The notes beneath the pieces are model-generated. The model was not told the DNA's origin. It searched no databases and saw only the letters and a program-made list of their open reading frames with translations. From positions 1-7,928 of the forward strand of contig CAZKTS010000298.1 of assembly GCA_964555735.1 (NCBI GenBank): DNA of 7,928 bases, read 5' to 3'. Of the stretch, positions 1-5,717 are shown piece by piece. The translations under genes were made by a program, and so were the position numbers. Positions within the stretch are counted from its first letter, which is position 1. Each line of letters starts with the position of its first letter. The DNA is from CAZKTS01 sp964555735. Lineage in GTDB: Bacteria > Actinomycetota > Acidimicrobiia > IMCC26256 > PALSA-555.

Positions 1-458
1 GCGAAGCAGAAGCCGATGCCGGCCTCTCGGAGGCACCGGGCAACCCCGGCCGGGCCGAGATCGATGACCACCCCGAGCGCCTCGAGCACATCGGCCGACC
101 CGCACTTCGACGACGCGGCCCGGTTGCCGTGCTTCGCGACCCGACCACCCGCGCCCGCCACCACGAGTGCGGCGGTGGTCGACACGTTGACCGTGCCGGC
201 GCGATCGCCGCCCGTCCCGCACGTGTCGACGAGGGGCCCCAGATCGTCGACCTCGACGCGCTCCGCGAAGTCGAGCAGCGTGCGCACGAGCGCGGCGAGC
301 TCGTCGGGCGTCTCGCCCTTCGAGCGAAGGCCGACGGCGAACCCGGCGATCTGCGCGTCGGTGGCCTCGCCGCGCAGGATCGACGACAGCGCCCAGGTCG
401 CGAGCTCGTCGTCGAGCTCCTCGCGCCGCAGCAGGCGTGCCATCACCTCAGGCCACAT
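1..458 (-). CDS. trpD: Anthranilate phosphoribosyltransferase, N-terminal part (cut by the window edge)
   Basis: TrpD transfers the phosphoribosyl group of PRPP to anthranilate, the second step of tryptophan synthesis from chorismate, in the cytoplasm. About 152 residues are visible of a family usually near 340-370. The N-terminal helical domain spans roughly residues 1-65. The PRPP/Mg-binding glycine loop is at 79-85 (TCGTGGD), followed by VNVSTTAALV, and KHGNRAASSKCGSADVLEALG begins at residue 109; both are diagnostic. The last visible residues, GIGFCF, match the usual GIGFxFAP. I chose ATG at 458 because it places a WPE tripeptide first, matching the WPQ that opens the mycobacterial TrpD domain. 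An in-frame GTG at 470 and ATG at 443 are alternatives. A GAGGGG stretch 11 bases upstream may act as ribosome-binding site. It lies 62 bp downstream of the acyl-CoA dehydrogenase on the same strand, so readthrough is possible. No other trp genes are visible. Confidence 0.96.
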   Translation of the reverse strand, partial: MWPEVMARLLRREELDDELATWALSSILRGEATDAQIAGFAVGLRSKGETPDELAALVRTLLDFAERVEVDDLGPLVDTCGTGGDRAGTVNVSTTAALVVAGAGGRVAKHGNRAASSKCGSADVLEALGVVIDLGPAGVARCLREAGIGFCF

Positions 459-475
459 CGCCGCCGCCACCCCTC

Positions 476-533
476 GGTCCCACAGGAATCGGTCCCACCG
501 GAATCAGTCCCACCGCCCGCTCAGTCCCACCAC
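476..533 (-). repeat. Short tandem repeat, 15-bp period, between acyl-CoA dehydrogenase and trpD
   Basis: The core GTCCCAC (plus strand) occurs four times, starting at 477, 492, 507 and 524, with spacings of 15, 15 and 17 bp. Units 476-490 and 491-505 are identical at 14 of 15 positions. The copy at 524-531 lies inside the dehydrogenase gene and encodes its terminal Trp-Trp-Asp, so the array looks like duplication of the 3' end of that gene into the spacer. The rest of the 62-bp spacer holds only the trpD start region; I see no terminator hairpin. Confidence 0.75.
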
Positions 534-1687
534 AGATCGTGGTCGAGCACCCCACGAGCGATGAGCCCGAGCTGCACCTGCGAGGTGCCCTCGACGATCG
601 TGAGCTGCTTGGCGTCACGGTAGAGGAGCTCGAGCGGATGGTCCTGCATGTATCCCGCCGCGCCCAGCAGCTGGAGCGCCTCGCCGGTCGCCCGCACCGC
701 GAGCTCGGTCGCGTGGTACTTCGCCATCGAGAGGTACGGCACGTACTCCTTGGTGTACTGACCCCGGTCGGCCATCCACGCGGCCCGGTACGTGAGCAGC
801 CGCGCCGCTTCGATGTCGACCGCCAGCTCGGCGATCTTCCACTGGATGCCCTGGAAGTCGGCGATGTGGCGGCCGAACGCTTCGCGCTCCTTGACGTACT
901 CGACCGCGTACATGAGCGCGCCCTCGGCGCAGCCGATGCCCCGAGCCGCGACGATGGGCCGCATCGAGTTCAGCCCGAGCATCGCGAGACGGAAGCCGCC
1001 GATCTCGCCGATGACGTTCTCGGCCGGCACGCGCACGTCGTCGAGCAGCAGCTCACCGGTGTCGACGCCCTTCACGCCCATCTTCTTGTCGGTCCGCCCC
1101 ACCGTGACGCCCGGCCACGAGCGCTCCACCACGAACGCGGTGATGCTGTCGTGGGCGCGGGAGTCGGGGGCGCCGGTCTTGGCGAACACGCAGTACCAGT
1201 CGGCCTGCTGCACGCCCGACATCCAGCACTTGGTGCCGGACAGCAACCAGTCGTCGCCGTCGGGGACCGCACGGGTGCGCATCCCCATGACGTCGCTGCC
1301 GGCCTGCGGCTCCGAGAGGCCGAACGCAGCTCGGGCCTCACCCGTCGCGATCGGGGTGACGTAGCGCTCCTGCTGGGCCGGGTCCCCGGCGATCATCACC
1401 GGCCCGGTGGGGAGCCGGGTGAGGAGGAGCATGAGGGCCGCCGCCTGGGAGTACTTCGCGACCTCCTCGATGGCGATCGTCAGCCCGAGGATCCCGGCGC
1501 CGGATCCGCCCAGCTCCTCGGGGATGCAGAGCCCGGTGAGGCCGGCGTCCACGAAGAGGTCGAAGAGGTCGTCGGGGTAGGCCTCGGTCGCGTCGATCTC
1601 CCGGGCGCGCGGCGCGACTCGCTCGTGCGCCAGCTTCCGGACGGTCGCCTGCAGCTCGGCCAGCTCGGCCGGGAGGTCGAACTCCAC
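521..1687 (-). CDS. Acyl-CoA dehydrogenase (FAD-dependent)
   Basis: This 388-residue protein has the normal length and all hallmarks of the acyl-CoA dehydrogenase family: flavoenzymes that make the alpha-beta double bond of an acyl-CoA and pass electrons to electron-transfer flavoprotein. The N-terminal helical domain covers about 1-115. The middle beta domain starts with the signature GLSEPQAGSD (123-132) and includes CWMSG near 154. The C-terminal helical domain (about 230-388) has REAFGRHIADFQGIQWKIAE near 268 and YRDAKQLTIVEGTSQVQ near 356. Glu366 in VEGTSQ aligns with the catalytic base of MCAD-type enzymes, so it should be active. The start is GTG at 1687; there is no Shine-Dalgarno, but a TATCCT -10 ends 6 bases upstream, so the mRNA is probably leaderless. 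Chain length and substrate (fatty, branched or steroid side-chain acyl-CoA) cannot be read from the sequence. Confidence 0.96.
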   Translation of the reverse strand: MEFDLPAELAELQATVRKLAHERVAPRAREIDATEAYPDDLFDLFVDAGLTGLCIPEELGGSGAGILGLTIAIEEVAKYSQAAALMLLLTRLPTGPVMIAGDPAQQERYVTPIATGEARAAFGLSEPQAGSDVMGMRTRAVPDGDDWLLSGTKCWMSGVQQADWYCVFAKTGAPDSRAHDSITAFVVERSWPGVTVGRTDKKMGVKGVDTGELLLDDVRVPAENVIGEIGGFRLAMLGLNSMRPIVAARGIGCAEGALMYAVEYVKEREAFGRHIADFQGIQWKIAELAVDIEAARLLTYRAAWMADRGQYTKEYVPYLSMAKYHATELAVRATGEALQLLGAAGYMQDHPLELLYRDAKQLTIVEGTSQVQLGLIARGVLDHDLWWD

Positions 1688-1699
1688 CGGCCAAGGATA
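1688..1699 (-). promoter_or_regulatory. Leaderless -10 promoter element of the acyl-CoA dehydrogenase
   Basis: Read on the minus strand, TATCCT (1699-1694) is followed by TGGCCG and then the GTG start codon at 1687. A TANNNT hexamer 6-7 bases before a start codon is the arrangement of actinobacterial leaderless promoters. No clear -35 is seen. The whole 1688-1752 gap holds little else: a weak GGGGTGACCCC hairpin (1714-1724) without a T-tract. Confidence 0.6.
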
Positions 1700-1752
1700 G
1701 AGGTACGACCCGCGGGGTGACCCCTCGGCTCAGGGCTCCGTGGAGGTGTCGG

Positions 1753-1986
1753 TCAGGCGGTGCGGCGGCGCTGCCGGACCAGCCGTCGCCGCTCCCGGGC
1801 GGTCAGGCCACCCCACACCCCGTCCTTCTCTCGCGACGAGATGGCGTATTCGAGGCAGGGCTCGCGAACCGGGCAGATCTCACAGATCGCCTTCGCCTCG
1901 TCGGCCGCTGCGTCATCCTCTTCCGCGGGGTGGAAGATCTGCGGATCCACGCCTCGGCATCGCGCCTGGTCACGCCACGAGCCCAT
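1753..1986 (-). CDS. WhiB-family [4Fe-4S] transcriptional regulator
   Basis: A 77-residue WhiB-like (Wbl) protein, a family confined to actinobacteria and their phages. These proteins bind a redox- and NO-sensitive [4Fe-4S] cluster, and many act with the principal sigma factor at promoters. The four cluster ligands are Cys10, Cys35, Cys38 and Cys44 in the usual C-Xn-C-X2-C-X5-C pattern. They are followed by the beta-turn GVWGG (56-60) and a basic tail rich in arginine (65-75) that contacts DNA. I place the start at ATG 1986; GTG at 1989 directly before it is equally possible, and GAGGAC (2000-1995) serves as Shine-Dalgarno for either. It is short but complete, with almost no N-terminal extension. 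I cannot assign it to a named WhiB1-7 class. It has its own long leader with a hairpin, unlike the leaderless genes around it, and ends 65 bp before the dehydrogenase on the same strand. Confidence 0.96.
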   Translation of the reverse strand: MGSWRDQARCRGVDPQIFHPAEEDDAAADEAKAICEICPVREPCLEYAISSREKDGVWGGLTARERRRLVRQRRRTA

Positions 1987-2000
1987 CACTCACCGTCCTC

Positions 2001-2024
2001 GCTCCCCCAGGGGGAAGGGGGAGC
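2001..2024 (-). promoter_or_regulatory. G/C-tract stem-loop next to the whiB ribosome-binding site
   Basis: GCTCCCCC (2001-2008) pairs perfectly with GGGGGAGC (2017-2024) around an 8-base loop. The whiB Shine-Dalgarno GAGGAC (2000-1995) begins at the next base. The loop itself contains a second G run (2010-2014) that could pair with 2004-2008 instead, giving two mutually exclusive folds. If whiB is transcribed from upstream of 2024, the element lies in its 5' leader and may control translation (inference). No U-tract follows, so it is not a standard terminator. Confidence 0.5.
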
Positions 2025-2055
2025 ATCGGTTGAAACGACCACGAGTCGGTCGGTA

Positions 2056-2180
2056 TTCCGGCCCGGTGCCGTGGCCGGAGCCGGAACGACCGTCGGGCCC
2101 ACTACCCGCCCGAGCCACGGGCGAACCCTCCGGATGTCGGCATTCCGGACACCCGACCTGAGGGTTCTGGGACGCCGGAA
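2056..2180. repeat. TTCCGG/CCGGAA inverted repeats and a hairpin in the divergent whiB-exchanger region
   Basis: The 240-bp region 1987-2226 between the whiB and exchanger start codons has two inverted pairs: TTCCGGC (2056-2062) with GCCGGAA (2080-2086), and TTCCGG (2143-2148) with CCGGAA (2175-2180). Between them lies a 6-bp stem with a 5-base loop, CGCCCG-AGCCA-CGGGCG (2107-2123). These could be operator sites for either divergent gene, but such sequences also arise by chance at this GC content. No convincing whiB -10/-35 pair was found. Confidence 0.35.
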
Positions 2181-2213
2181 CGGGCACCCCCGGGGCATGG
2201 GAACACCATCTGT

Positions 2214-2226
2214 CAGGATCGCTCCG
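2214..2226 (+). promoter_or_regulatory. Possible -10 element or ribosome-binding site of the exchanger gene
   Basis: CAGGAT (2214-2219) ends 7 bases before the ATG at 2227, matching the spacing of the other likely leaderless promoters here. The AGGA within it (2215-2218) lies 8 bases from the ATG and could instead be a Shine-Dalgarno. The sequence does not decide between the two. Confidence 0.35.
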
Positions 2227-3510
2227 ATGGCCGCCGAGCACGGGTCCCCACGCCGTCAGGCCCTGGCCATCGGTGGTGCCGCACTCCTCACGGTGCCGGC
2301 GGTGCTCCTGCGCCTCGGTGGGTCCCAGCCCGGCGAGCTCACGGGCGCGGCGGTGTTCGGCATCGCCGTCGTGGGCGCAGCCTTCCTCCTGGCGTGGGCT
2401 GCCGAGGCGCTCCAGATGGACGTCTCGCGCGGGCTGGCCCTCGCGGTCCTGGCGTTGATCGCGGTCCTGCCCGAGTACGCGGTCGACTTCACGTTCGCGT
2501 CGAAGGCGGGCTCGGACCCCGACAAGTACGCCCCGCTCGCGCTCGCCAACATGACGGGGGGCAACCGGCTGCTGATCGGCGTCGGCTGGCCGCTGGTCGT
2601 CCTGCTCGCGGCATGGCGCGTCACCACGATCGCTCGCAGACGGGGGTACACCGGGCCGGTCGACACCGAGGTGCGCCTCGACCGCTCCCGCTCGATCGAG
2701 ATCGCGTTCCTCGCGCTCGCGACGCTGTACTCGTTGACCCTGCCGCTCAAGGCGCACCTCACGTTGTGGGACGCGGCGATCCTGGTGTCGCTCTACGCCG
2801 CGTACGCGCTCCGCATCTCGCGCGCGCCCGCGGAGGAACCCGACCTCGTAGGGCCTGCTCGGCTCCTCGGCGAGCTCCCCACCACCCGAAGACGGATCGC
2901 GGTCGGGACGATCCTCGCCTACGCCGCCCTCGTCATCGTGTTCTCCGCCGACCCCTTCGCGGAGTCGCTGGTCGAGACGGGTGAGCAGTTCGGCATCAGC
3001 ACCTTTCTGCTCGTGCAGTGGCTCGCGCCGCTCGCGTCCGAGGCTCCCGAGCTGATCGTCGCGGCGCTCTTCGCGTGGCGGCTCAACACCAACGCCGGGC
3101 TCGGCACGCTCCTGTCGTCGAAGGTCAACCAATGGACCCTGCTCGTCGGCACCCTGCCGATCGTCTTCGTGATCGCCGGCGGCGCGATCGCCGGACTCCC
3201 GCTCGACGCGCTCCAGCGCGAGGAGCTGTTCCTCACCGCGGCCCAGTCGGCGTTCGCGGTCGCGGTGCTGTCGAGCCGCTCGATCTCGGTGCGCGAGGCG
3301 TGGGCACTGTTCGGTCTGTTCATCGCGCAGTTCGTCCTCGGCGGCGTGCTGCCCGAGTCGCTCCGGGCGTGGGAGCGCATCGGCGTCGGGATCATCTACC
3401 TCGTCCTCGCGGCGGCGGCCGTCTGGCGCCAGCGCGCCGTGGTGCCGGCGGTCGCGCGCGACGGCCTGCGGACGCCCGTGACCGACCTCATCGGTGAAGA
3501 CGGGCCATGA
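2227..3510 (+). CDS. Divergent CaCA-superfamily (sodium/calcium exchanger-like) integral membrane protein
   Basis: This 427-residue protein is almost entirely hydrophobic helices (about ten), with two internally related blocks in the style of CaCA cation exchangers, which move Ca2+ or other cations against Na+ or H+. Block one (about 72-128) contains AVLPEYAVDFTF with Glu83 and ALANMTGGN (105-113). Block two (about 265-318) contains APLASEAPELIVAALF with Glu272/Glu275, then SSKVNQWT (297-304). A hydrophilic loop of about 30 residues (198-224) separates the halves, the usual place of the CaCA cytosolic loop. The GTSLPE motif of typical exchangers is changed in both repeats: its Thr/Ser positions are Ala-Val in block one and Ser-Glu in block two. 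The transported ion is therefore uncertain. I chose ATG 2227; an in-frame ATG at 2197 would add ten residues. It heads a three-gene plus-strand cassette. Family assignment is by eye from motifs. Confidence 0.82.
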   Translation: MAAEHGSPRRQALAIGGAALLTVPAVLLRLGGSQPGELTGAAVFGIAVVGAAFLLAWAAEALQMDVSRGLALAVLALIAVLPEYAVDFTFASKAGSDPDKYAPLALANMTGGNRLLIGVGWPLVVLLAAWRVTTIARRRGYTGPVDTEVRLDRSRSIEIAFLALATLYSLTLPLKAHLTLWDAAILVSLYAAYALRISRAPAEEPDLVGPARLLGELPTTRRRIAVGTILAYAALVIVFSADPFAESLVETGEQFGISTFLLVQWLAPLASEAPELIVAALFAWRLNTNAGLGTLLSSKVNQWTLLVGTLPIVFVIAGGAIAGLPLDALQREELFLTAAQSAFAVAVLSSRSISVREAWALFGLFIAQFVLGGVLPESLRAWERIGVGIIYLVLAAAAVWRQRAVVPAVARDGLRTPVTDLIGEDGP

Positions 3511-3517
3511 TGGGGCG
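3506..3517 (+). promoter_or_regulatory. Possible internal leaderless -10 element before the four-helix membrane protein
   Basis: CATGAT (3506-3511) overlaps the stop codon of the exchanger gene and is followed by GGGGCG and the ATG at 3518. The 6-base spacing matches the TANNNT elements elsewhere in the window, and the hexamer agrees with TATAAT at four positions. It would give an extra transcript for the last two genes of the cassette. Confidence 0.35.
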
Positions 3518-4036
3518 ATGCAGGCGATGAGCTCCGGCCCCGGAGCGCCGGGACCGCCGCCGCCGTCCGGGGGCAGCCCGGCGAGCACCTCGACCACCAC
3601 GGTGGAGTGGCGCGTGGTCCTCCGGGCCGCGCTGGTGGGCCTCGCGGTGATCGTGCCGGTGACCGTGCTGCGCGTCGTCCTCGATCGCGAGATCACGAGC
3701 TTCGACGACAGCGGGTGGATCTATCCCCTCTTCGTGCTGATCCTGGTGGGGTACATCGTGGCCGGCTGGGTCGCGGGGCGCGCCGAGCCCGGGGCGCCGC
3801 TCACGCACGGGATCCTCGCCGGGCTGGGCGTCATCGTGCTCTGGATCCCGATCCGGCTCGTGATCTGGGCCGTGCGCGAAGACGGTCGCGGGCTCTTCAG
3901 CGGGAAGGAAGCCGCGCTCGCTCCGGGCGCGCTGTTCACTGCGTTCGTGCTGTCGGCGGGCCTCGGTGCGGCGGGAGCCGCACTCGGTGCGTACACGGCG
4001 AACCGACACGATCGAAGAGATCGAGGAGAGCGATGA
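3518..4036 (+). CDS. Four-helix membrane protein of unknown function
   Basis: I do not recognise this 172-residue protein. Residues 1-29 are a flexible Pro/Gly/Ser/Thr-rich tail. Four membrane segments follow at about 34-54, 67-87, 95-118 and 137-160, and the C-terminus is short, charged and basic (NRHDRRDRGER). The layout (disordered N-tail, four helices, glycine-rich last helix) resembles small actinobacterial membrane proteins of the TIGR04086/DUF-like kind, but I cannot name a family. Two upstream in-frame starts exist: ATG 3518, preferred because a -10-like hexamer ends 6 bases before it, and GTG 3494, which would overlap the exchanger gene. ATG 3527 is also possible. It begins 7 bp after the exchanger stop and shares ATGA with the following lipoprotein gene, so the three are almost certainly one operon. 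It may be an accessory subunit of the exchanger or lipoprotein (inference). Confidence 0.8.
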   Translation: MQAMSSGPGAPGPPPPSGGSPASTSTTTVEWRVVLRAALVGLAVIVPVTVLRVVLDREITSFDDSGWIYPLFVLILVGYIVAGWVAGRAEPGAPLTHGILAGLGVIVLWIPIRLVIWAVREDGRGLFSGKEAALAPGALFTAFVLSAGLGAAGAALGAYTANRHDRRDRGER

Positions 4037-4713
4037 AGCGGGTCCGGGGGCTCCTGGTGGTCGTGGCGGCGGTGGCGCTCGTGGCCGCGGCGTGCGGCGG
4101 CGGCGACGACGACGCATCGGTCGACACCGAGACGTCGACGACGTCCGCGGGCGCGAACGACTTCGGCGGCGACGGCAGCGACGTGCTCGCCATCCAGCGG
4201 GCCCTCAACGGTCTCGGCTGCGACGCCGGCCCCCTCGACGGCGAGCTCGGGCCCGACACCCTCGCGGCGATCAAGCGGTTCCAGGCCGCGGCCGGGATCG
4301 AGGTCGACGGCATCGTCGGCCCTCAGACCCGCGCCGCGATCGATCACGCGGCCGCCACCGGCAGCCCGACGTGCCCGCCCGCGCCGCCGAGCCCCCCGCC
4401 CACGACCGCCACGACGAGCGGCGGCGGGGGTGGCGGCGCCACACCGCCCTGCACCGATCCCGCCATCCGCGGCACCATCACCGCGACGCTCCTGCCCGGC
4501 GAGCAGCTCGTGAAGCTCAACGAGTTCAACTGCGCGATCACCTGGGCGGTCGCGGCCCCGACGATCACCAGCCCGTCGGACCCGCAGGGCACCAACGTCA
4601 CGTACCTGCTGCGATGGAACGGCAGTGCGTGGCAGTCGGTCGACCGCGGCACCTACTGCGATGCCGGCCAGGTGCCGGCCGCGATCTTCGCGAAGGCGTG
4701 CCAGTCGGCCTGA
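4033..4713 (+). CDS. Peptidoglycan-binding lipoprotein with a cysteine-containing C-terminal domain
   Basis: This 226-residue protein is predicted to be lipid-anchored outside the membrane. It has a basic start (MKRVRG), a hydrophobic stretch (7-20) and a lipobox VAAAC with the lipidated Cys21. An acidic Thr/Ser linker follows (25-45), then a PG_binding_1-type domain at about 48-106. Typical features there are DVLAIQRALNGLG, PLDGELGPDTLAAIKRFQ and VDGIVGPQTRAAI, the repeat that holds proteins on the cell wall. A Pro/Thr/Gly linker (115-139) leads to a C-terminal domain (140-226) I do not recognise. That domain has Cys140, Cys167, Cys209 and Cys223, enough for two disulphides, and ends in a conserved-looking tryptophan-containing segment (WNGSAWQSV). 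ATG 4033 overlaps the previous stop as ATGA, with GAGGAG as a good Shine-Dalgarno, so translation is coupled. No hydrolase residues are evident; a structural or sensor role is more likely than an enzyme. Confidence 0.9.
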   Translation: MKRVRGLLVVVAAVALVAAACGGGDDDASVDTETSTTSAGANDFGGDGSDVLAIQRALNGLGCDAGPLDGELGPDTLAAIKRFQAAAGIEVDGIVGPQTRAAIDHAAATGSPTCPPAPPSPPPTTATTSGGGGGGATPPCTDPAIRGTITATLLPGEQLVKLNEFNCAITWAVAAPTITSPSDPQGTNVTYLLRWNGSAWQSVDRGTYCDAGQVPAAIFAKACQSA

Positions 4714-5694
4714 TCAGGGGACCTGGAGGACCGACTTCCCCACGACGGCTCCGGTCGCGACGGCGGTGAGCGCGGTCGGCGCGTCGTCGAACGGCACCAG
4801 GCTGCGCACCGGGCTGCGCAGGGCACCGGCGTCCACCAGCGCCATGAGCGCCTCGTGGTCGGCGAGCTGCTCGTCCCGCGTCAACCCACCGGCGTAGACG
4901 CCGACGATCGAGAGGTTGCGTCCGACGACGCGCGCCACGTCGAAGTGCGGCCACCGCCCCGCCGCGAACCCGACGGCGAGGTAGCGCCCGCCCGGCGCGA
5001 GGTAGCCGAGCGTCGCCTCGCCCGCCGCGCCTCCCACCGGGTCGTACACCGCATCGGCACCCCGGCCGTCGGTCGCGACGAGCACCGCGTCCTTGACGTC
5101 GACCTGCGATCGATCGACGACGCCGTCGGCACCCAGCTCGGTCGCGAGCCTGGCCTTCTCGGCGTCGCTCACCACCGCGAGCACCCGCGCGCCCAACGCG
5201 CGCCCGAGCTGCACCGCCGCCACTCCCGAACCGCCCGCCGCACCGAGGACCACGAGGGTCTCCCCCGCCTGCAGCGCACCGCGTCGCACGAGGCCGATCC
5301 ACGCGGTCGACGACCCGATCCGGAACCCGGCGGCGTGGGCGTCGTCCATGGCGTCGGGGACTGCGAACGCGTTCGTCGCGCCGAGCACGCTCTCCTCCGC
5401 GAAGCCGCCTCGACCGTCGACGAACGCGGTGACGCCCATGACCCGGGTCCCGATCGCGACGTCGGCGCCGTCGCCCACCTCGACGACGGTGCCGCACACC
5501 TCCTGACCAGGCGTGAACGGCATCGCGGGCGAGAAGGCGTACGACCCGCGGCACAAGAAGACGTCGGGCAGCCCCACCGCGGCTGCATGCACCCGGACGC
5601 GCACCTCACCGGGGCCGACCGGAGGCGACGGCACCTCGGCGAGCTCCAAGACGTCGGCGGGCTCACCGTGATGATCGACCACCCATGCTCGCAT
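4714..5694 (-). CDS. Zinc-independent NAD(P)H:quinone oxidoreductase-like protein (MDR superfamily)
   Basis: A full-length 326-residue medium-chain dehydrogenase/reductase of the quinone oxidoreductase branch, which reduces quinones or activated enones (including some enoyl-CoAs) with NAD(P)H in the cytoplasm. The GroES-like N-terminal domain (1-120) has PGEVRVRVHAAAVGLPDV and PFTPGQEVCGTVVEVG, but lacks the catalytic and structural zinc cysteines of alcohol dehydrogenases. The Rossmann domain (about 125-260) carries LGAAGGSGVAAVQLGRALGA starting at 150, the AAGGxG nucleotide loop of this branch, and DPVGG near 218. The C-terminus (FDDAPTALTAV.TGAVVGKSVLQ) is also typical. ATG 5694 follows a TAGGGT -10 element by 7 bases, so initiation is probably leaderless. 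It diverges from the SnoaL-like gene across 23 bp and its stop codon touches that of the lipoprotein gene. The true substrate is unknown. Confidence 0.94.
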   Translation of the reverse strand: MRAWVVDHHGEPADVLELAEVPSPPVGPGEVRVRVHAAAVGLPDVFLCRGSYAFSPAMPFTPGQEVCGTVVEVGDGADVAIGTRVMGVTAFVDGRGGFAEESVLGATNAFAVPDAMDDAHAAGFRIGSSTAWIGLVRRGALQAGETLVVLGAAGGSGVAAVQLGRALGARVLAVVSDAEKARLATELGADGVVDRSQVDVKDAVLVATDGRGADAVYDPVGGAAGEATLGYLAPGGRYLAVGFAAGRWPHFDVARVVGRNLSIVGVYAGGLTRDEQLADHEALMALVDAGALRSPVRSLVPFDDAPTALTAVATGAVVGKSVLQVP

Positions 5695-5717
5695 CGGCGT
5701 GACCCTAGAGTCGGGCG
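5695..5717. promoter_or_regulatory. Divergent leaderless promoter with overlapping -10 elements
   Basis: The 23 bp between the two start codons contain ACCCTAGAGT (5702-5711). On the minus strand it reads TAGGGT (5707-5702), 7 bases before the oxidoreductase ATG. On the plus strand it reads TAGAGT (5706-5711), 6 bases before the SnoaL-like ATG. The two -10 hexamers share the central TA of a CTAG core. No -35 is obvious, and any would lie inside the opposite gene. Confidence 0.65.

Noticed and set aside
437..1720. Long plus-strand open frame antisense to the acyl-CoA dehydrogenase (427 codons)
   Set aside because: The minus strand encodes a full, motif-complete acyl-CoA dehydrogenase. The plus-strand product is Arg/His/Gly/Val-rich low-complexity sequence, typical of a shadow frame in GC-rich DNA.
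1714..1724. GGGGTGACCCC as a terminator after whiB
   Set aside because: The stem is only 4 bp with a 3-base loop and no T-tract, too weak for an intrinsic terminator.
2030..2059. TTGAAA followed about 18 bases later by TATTCC as a sigma-70 promoter on the plus strand
   Set aside because: The -10 is poor and would create a long leader before the exchanger gene. Such partial matches are expected by chance, so I did not annotate it.
2083..2110. CGGAAC as an ECF sigma -35 element
   Set aside because: No matching -10 (CGT-like followed by suitable spacing to a start) was found, and the same bases are part of the CCGGAA repeats.
1717..2226. Upstream extension of the exchanger frame to 1717
   Set aside because: It would run antisense through all of whiB and give a non-hydrophobic, Arg/Pro-rich N-terminus. 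The membrane protein begins naturally at ATG 2227.
1990..3696. Long minus-strand open frame antisense to the exchanger gene (568 codons)
   Set aside because: Its product is a highly charged Arg/Glu/Asp-rich string without domain motifs, while the plus strand encodes a coherent membrane protein with two related repeats.
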